13,732 nucleotides of DNA from Candidatus Nomurabacteria bacterium CG_4_10_14_0_2_um_filter_30_12 (GTDB lineage: Bacteria; Patescibacteriota; Minisyncoccia; Phycocordibacterales; UBA9973), in the NCBI GenBank assembly GCA_002792755.1, contig PFOY01000002.1, forward strand, positions 1 through 13,732, read 5' to 3'. Below, piece after piece: positions 11,375 to 13,732 of this stretch. Each line of letters begins with the position of its first letter. Positions within the stretch are counted from its first letter, which is position 1. The notes beneath the pieces are model-generated. The model was not told the origin of the DNA and ran no database searches. It saw nothing but the letters and a program-made list of their open reading frames with translations. The position numbers and the translations under genes are program-made.

Positions 11375-11623
11375 TTATTTTGCTTTTACGAGGCCGGCTT
11401 TTAGGAGGGTTTTGTAGACGCCATTTTTAGTCATTGTGCGTATACCACGAGTGGATATTTCTACATTTACGCTTTTATTTAATTCAGGTACAAAAACTTT
11501 CTTTTTTTGAAGATTTGGATACTTTCTTTTCTTTCCTGTTGGATTAAATTTAGTGGCACGAGTTCTATTTGAATACCCGCCACCGACTATTGAACCCTTT
11601 TTTGATATTGCACATATTTTCAT
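11375..11623 (-). CDS. rpmB: 50S ribosomal protein L28 (bL28)
   Basis: 82 residues. The N-terminus MKICAISKKGSIVGGGYSNR carries the L28 loop, followed by RATKFNPTGKKRKYPNLQKKKVF and the C-terminal STRGIRTMTKNGVYKTLLKAG. It is a small basic 23S rRNA-binding protein. Only one Cys is present, so it is the zinc-free form. AAGGA lies 7 bases before the ATG (minus strand), a clear ribosome-binding site, and TATGAT (11646-11641) could be its -10 box. It is divergent from the M50 protease gene with a 31-base gap. Its last 26 codons are repeated at 10607-10719. The gene itself is intact. Confidence 0.95.
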   Translation of the reverse strand: MKICAISKKGSIVGGGYSNRTRATKFNPTGKKRKYPNLQKKKVFVPELNKSVNVEISTRGIRTMTKNGVYKTLLKAGLVKAK

Positions 11624-11654
11624 AATGTAGTCCTTATGCTATCATAGAATCTAT

Positions 11655-12287
11655 ATGGACGCAACCAATACTGTCTTTTATGTAGCCATACTTATCATGT
11701 CTGTTGTTATCCATGAGGTTTCTCATGGTTTTGTTGCGTTATGGTTTGATGACAGGACAGCTTTATATGCAGGTCGTCTTACATTAAATCCATTAAAACA
11801 TTTAGATATGTTTGGTTCAGTTATTTTGCCTCTATTTTTAGTATTGACGCATTCTCCATTTTTATTTGGTTGGGCAAAGCCTGTACCATATAATCCTCTT
11901 AATCTTTCTAATAAAAAATGGGGAACTATTGCTGTCGCTTTTGCGGGGGTTTTGTCTAATCTTTTAATAGCAGTTTTTTTTGGTTTAATTTTACGTTTTT
12001 CTTTTTATTTTTCTTTTGTTGATATTTTATCTATTAAATTTGTTTCTATACTTTCTTCAATAGTTTTTATTAATTTAGGTTTAGCTATTTTTAATCTTGT
12101 GCCTATACCACCTCTTGATGGTTCTAAAATATTTTTTTCACTTTTACCGAGTTCTTCTTATAAAGTTATTTCTTTTTTTGAACAATATGCACTTATTTTA
12201 ATTTTATTTTTTATTGTTTTCTTAGTTGATTATTTATATCCAATATTAATTTATTTGTTTCAACTTATCACAGGGCTTGCAATTTGA
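11655..12287 (+). CDS. Site-2 protease family (M50) intramembrane metalloprotease
   Basis: 210 residues, almost entirely membrane-embedded. The zinc-binding HEVSH (residues 20-24) is in the first helix (VVIHEVSHGFVALWF), and the second catalytic motif NLVPIPPLDGSKI (about 147-159) supplies the Asp ligand. Helices lie at about 8-28, 55-67, 92-115, 120-147 and 172-205. There is no PDZ domain, so it belongs to the compact group of S2P-like proteases in which substrates are mostly unknown. The stop is TGA, the only TGA stop seen in the window, with an in-frame TAA two codons later as backup. A terminator follows. Confidence 0.92.
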   Translation: MDATNTVFYVAILIMSVVIHEVSHGFVALWFDDRTALYAGRLTLNPLKHLDMFGSVILPLFLVLTHSPFLFGWAKPVPYNPLNLSNKKWGTIAVAFAGVLSNLLIAVFFGLILRFSFYFSFVDILSIKFVSILSSIVFINLGLAIFNLVPIPPLDGSKIFFSLLPSSSYKVISFFEQYALILILFFIVFLVDYLYPILIYLFQLITGLAI

Positions 12288-12311
12288 TTTTTTTAATAGT
12301 ATATTATTTCC

Positions 12312-12336
12312 AAGAGTCTTTGGGCTCTTTTGTTTT
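12312..12336 (+). terminator. Intrinsic terminator after the M50 protease gene
   Basis: AAGAGTC (12312-12318) pairs with GGCTCTT (12323-12329), with one U-G pair and loop TTTG, followed by TTGTTTT. Confidence 0.7.
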
Positions 12337-12384
12337 AGGTTTAAGTTTTAGCTAATGCCTAGAACCTAAGGCCTATATTAAATT

Positions 12385-12807
12385 ATGCCAACAATAAACC
12401 AATTAATTAAAAAAAATAGAGTAAAAACTCATTCTAAATCAAAGACTGTTGCTTTAGCACGAGGATTTAATGTTTTAAAAAATAGGCCAGTATTTTTCCC
12501 AGCACCATTTAAAAGAGGTGTGTGTACAAAAGTTTCTACAACTACTCCAAAGAAACCAAACTCAGCTCTACGAAAGATAGCAAGAGTGCGTTTGACTAAT
12601 GGTATGGAAGTCACAGCATATATTCCAGGAGAAGGACATAACCTTCAAGAACACTCAGTAGTAATGCTACGTGGAGGACGTGTTAAAGATTTGATTGGGG
12701 TAAGATATCATATAGTACGTGGAGTATTAGACACTCAAGGAGTCGAAAAGAGAAGACAGAGCAGATCTCTTTATGGTAATAAGAGACCTAAGATTAGTAA
12801 AAAATAG
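12385..12807 (+). CDS. rpsL: 30S ribosomal protein S12 (uS12), with internal insertion
   Basis: 140 residues against about 124 in E. coli. The extra 14 or so residues form the segment around VALARGFNVLKNRPVFFPAPF (about 22-42), between the basic N-terminal tail and RGVCTKVSTTTPKKPNSALRK. The decoding-site loops are otherwise conserved: P55 and K56 (E. coli P41, K42) and K101, D102 (K87, D88). At the position of E. coli P90 there is Ile (I104, in KDLIGVRYH). S12 sits at the decoding centre and affects accuracy and streptomycin response. The start is the ATG followed by the universal PTINQLI. It is followed by rpsG, the classic str operon order. Confidence 0.96.
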   Translation: MPTINQLIKKNRVKTHSKSKTVALARGFNVLKNRPVFFPAPFKRGVCTKVSTTTPKKPNSALRKIARVRLTNGMEVTAYIPGEGHNLQEHSVVMLRGGRVKDLIGVRYHIVRGVLDTQGVEKRRQSRSLYGNKRPKISKK

Positions 12808-12896
12808 AAAGTAATAAAGTTTATCAAGTAAATATAAATTAATTAATTCAACTTTATACTTTAAAAACTTTATGAACTTTATAATTAAACAAATAT
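12808..12896 (+). promoter_or_regulatory. rpsL-rpsG intergenic region with repeated AACTTTAT
   Basis: AACTTTAT occurs three times (12850-12857, 12866-12873, 12875-12882) and its complement ATAAAGTT once (12814-12821), so the upstream copy could pair with any of the three. In E. coli the same intergenic region binds S7 for feedback control; a similar role here is inference from position and pairing only. Confidence 0.4.
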
Positions 12897-13367
12897 ATGA
12901 GAGGTAAAGTAAACAATAGAAACATAGTTAATCCAGATTTTATCTACAATTCTCAAAAATTGGAGAAATTTATTAATTATGTTATGTGGTCTGGGAAAAA
13001 AGAAACTTCTAGAAAGATAGTTTATAAAGCCTTTGATGTAATAAAAGAAAAGACAGGTAATCCAAATCCTCTTGAGATTTTTGATTTAGCAATGAAAAAT
13101 GCTGGTCCTATGACAGAAGTACGTTCAAAACGTATTGGAGGCGCCAACTATCAAGTACCTAGAGAAGTTCGTCCAGAAAGACGTCTTGCACTCGCTATGC
13201 GTTGGATTCGTGATGCTGCAAGAAAGACAAAAGGACGTCCTATGCATTTAAAACTTGCTGATGAATTAATCGCTGCTTCTAAAAATGAAGGTGCTGCTAT
13301 TAAAAAGAAAGAAGATACTCACAAAATGGCTGAAGCCAATAAAGCTTTTGCTCATTTTGCTTGGTAA
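12897..13367 (+). CDS. rpsG: 30S ribosomal protein S7 (uS7)
   Basis: 156 residues, the usual length. Landmarks: the basic N-terminus MRGKVNNRN, KLEKFINYVMWSGKKETSRKIVYKAFD (helices 1-2), PLEIFDLAMKNAGPMTEVRSKRIGGANYQVPREV (the rRNA-binding beta ribbon), RRLALAMRWI, and the C-terminal EDTHKMAEANKAFAHFAW. It nucleates assembly of the 30S head on 16S rRNA. No Shine-Dalgarno site is evident at the ATG. The next gene begins 4 bases after the stop and is not fusA, which usually follows. Confidence 0.97.
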   Translation: MRGKVNNRNIVNPDFIYNSQKLEKFINYVMWSGKKETSRKIVYKAFDVIKEKTGNPNPLEIFDLAMKNAGPMTEVRSKRIGGANYQVPREVRPERRLALAMRWIRDAARKTKGRPMHLKLADELIAASKNEGAAIKKKEDTHKMAEANKAFAHFAW

Positions 13368-13371
13368 AATT

Positions 13372-13732
13372 ATGCCACAAGAATTTAAAAATCCTTTTAA
13401 AAAAACTTCACCACTACATAGTGAATTTTTGAAACCACAATCTAATGATGGCTCAGTTAAGCCAATTGCTGAAACAGTACAAGAAAAAGAAGAAATATCA
13501 GAAATTTCTTTTGAAGAGTTTGAAAAAAATAGAGTAGAAGGATTTGCTAAATATAATGAGTTCATTACACATGCAAAGAAAATAAATAAAGGTAATATTG
13601 AAAAAGAAAAAACTAGAACAGTAGATGGAGGAATTTTTTCACAAAATGGAGATATATATGAATTTCCTTATTATATAAATATGGTAAAAAAAATATTGCT
13701 TAGCAAAGAGAATGATATTAAATTTATAGCTT
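13372..13732 (+). CDS. Unrecognised protein, 3' partial
   Basis: The frame opens at ATG 13372, 4 bases after the rpsG stop, and runs without a stop to the window edge (120 complete codons). The N-terminus MPQEFKNPFKKTSPLHSEFL and the following acidic stretch (EKEEISEISFEEFEKN, about residues 40-55) look disordered or weakly helical and are highly charged. Later sequence (GGIFSQNGDIYEFPYYINM, about 87-105) looks more folded. No family is recognised. The tight spacing suggests cotranscription with rpsL and rpsG. Confidence 0.65.
   Translation, partial: MPQEFKNPFKKTSPLHSEFLKPQSNDGSVKPIAETVQEKEEISEISFEEFEKNRVEGFAKYNEFITHAKKINKGNIEKEKTRTVDGGIFSQNGDIYEFPYYINMVKKILLSKENDIKFIA

Noticed and set aside
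12285..12293. TGA recoding (as in Gracilibacteria or Absconditabacteria)
   Set aside because: TGA is used once as a stop (M50 gene), and no conserved gene needs an internal TGA to be full length, so the standard code fits.
12355..12369. Four-codon frame (MPRT) before rpsL as a leader peptide
   Set aside because: It is too short to separate from chance and has no ribosome-binding site or attenuator around it.
13266..13565. Minus-strand 99-codon frame over the rpsG end and next gene
   Set aside because: The plus-strand frame from 13372 continues to the window end with a plausible start after rpsG; the minus frame overlaps rpsG and has no recognisable features.
1..13732. CRISPR array, tRNA or rRNA genes
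   Set aside because: No regularly spaced 20-40-base repeats and no cloverleaf or rRNA-like sequence were seen on either strand by eye.

Overview
The window is AT-rich (roughly 30% GC by eye), densely coding, and reads in the standard bacterial code. The style suggests a Candidate Phyla Radiation (Patescibacteria) genome, most likely Parcubacteria-like: small proteins, few clear Shine-Dalgarno sites, starts very close to -10 boxes, an S12 with an extra internal segment, a short L28, and CPR-type families (GWN-repeat secreted protein, RHH/RelE-type module). This placement is inference; there is no rRNA gene in the window.

Layout. 1-3871: an NRAMP-like metal transporter (cut by the left edge), murB, a membrane-anchored FKBP-type prolyl isomerase and a SIMPL/DUF541 protein. 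3879-5335: secE, nusG and rplK, closed by a strong GC-rich palindromic terminator. 5410-8328: nucleotide metabolism, with a HAD 5'-nucleotidase-like protein, a MazG-like pyrophosphohydrolase, a folA-thyA operon on the minus strand and a divergent dCMP-deaminase-like gene. 8391-10573: a DEAD-box RNA helicase, a secreted GWN-repeat protein and a 50-residue membrane peptide. 10607-11454: a toxin-antitoxin module between two copies of the 3' end of rpmB. 11375-12287: rpmB and a divergent site-2 protease. 12385-13732: rpsL, rpsG and the start of an unrecognised gene.

Three things stand out. First, the regions before murB, fkb and nusG each hold an inverted-repeat element with ends TCCCG...GGGA. 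The first two are flanked by short direct repeats, and deleting each one in silico restores an in-frame ATG of the downstream gene: the element before murB has supplied a new start codon and the one before fkb has rebuilt the old one. They look like miniature inverted-repeat mobile elements that insert at start codons. Second, the thymidylate synthase homologue has Asp (D181) where the Asn that selects dUMP normally sits. This is the residue found in dCMP-using relatives, and the gene is beside a CMP/dCMP-type deaminase, a DHFR and a MazG-like enzyme, so an alternative dCMP-first route to dTMP is possible. Third, a 113-bp segment holding the rpmB 3' end and its terminator is duplicated (111/113 identical) around the toxin-antitoxin cassette, the footprint of an insertion at a ribosomal-protein gene end.
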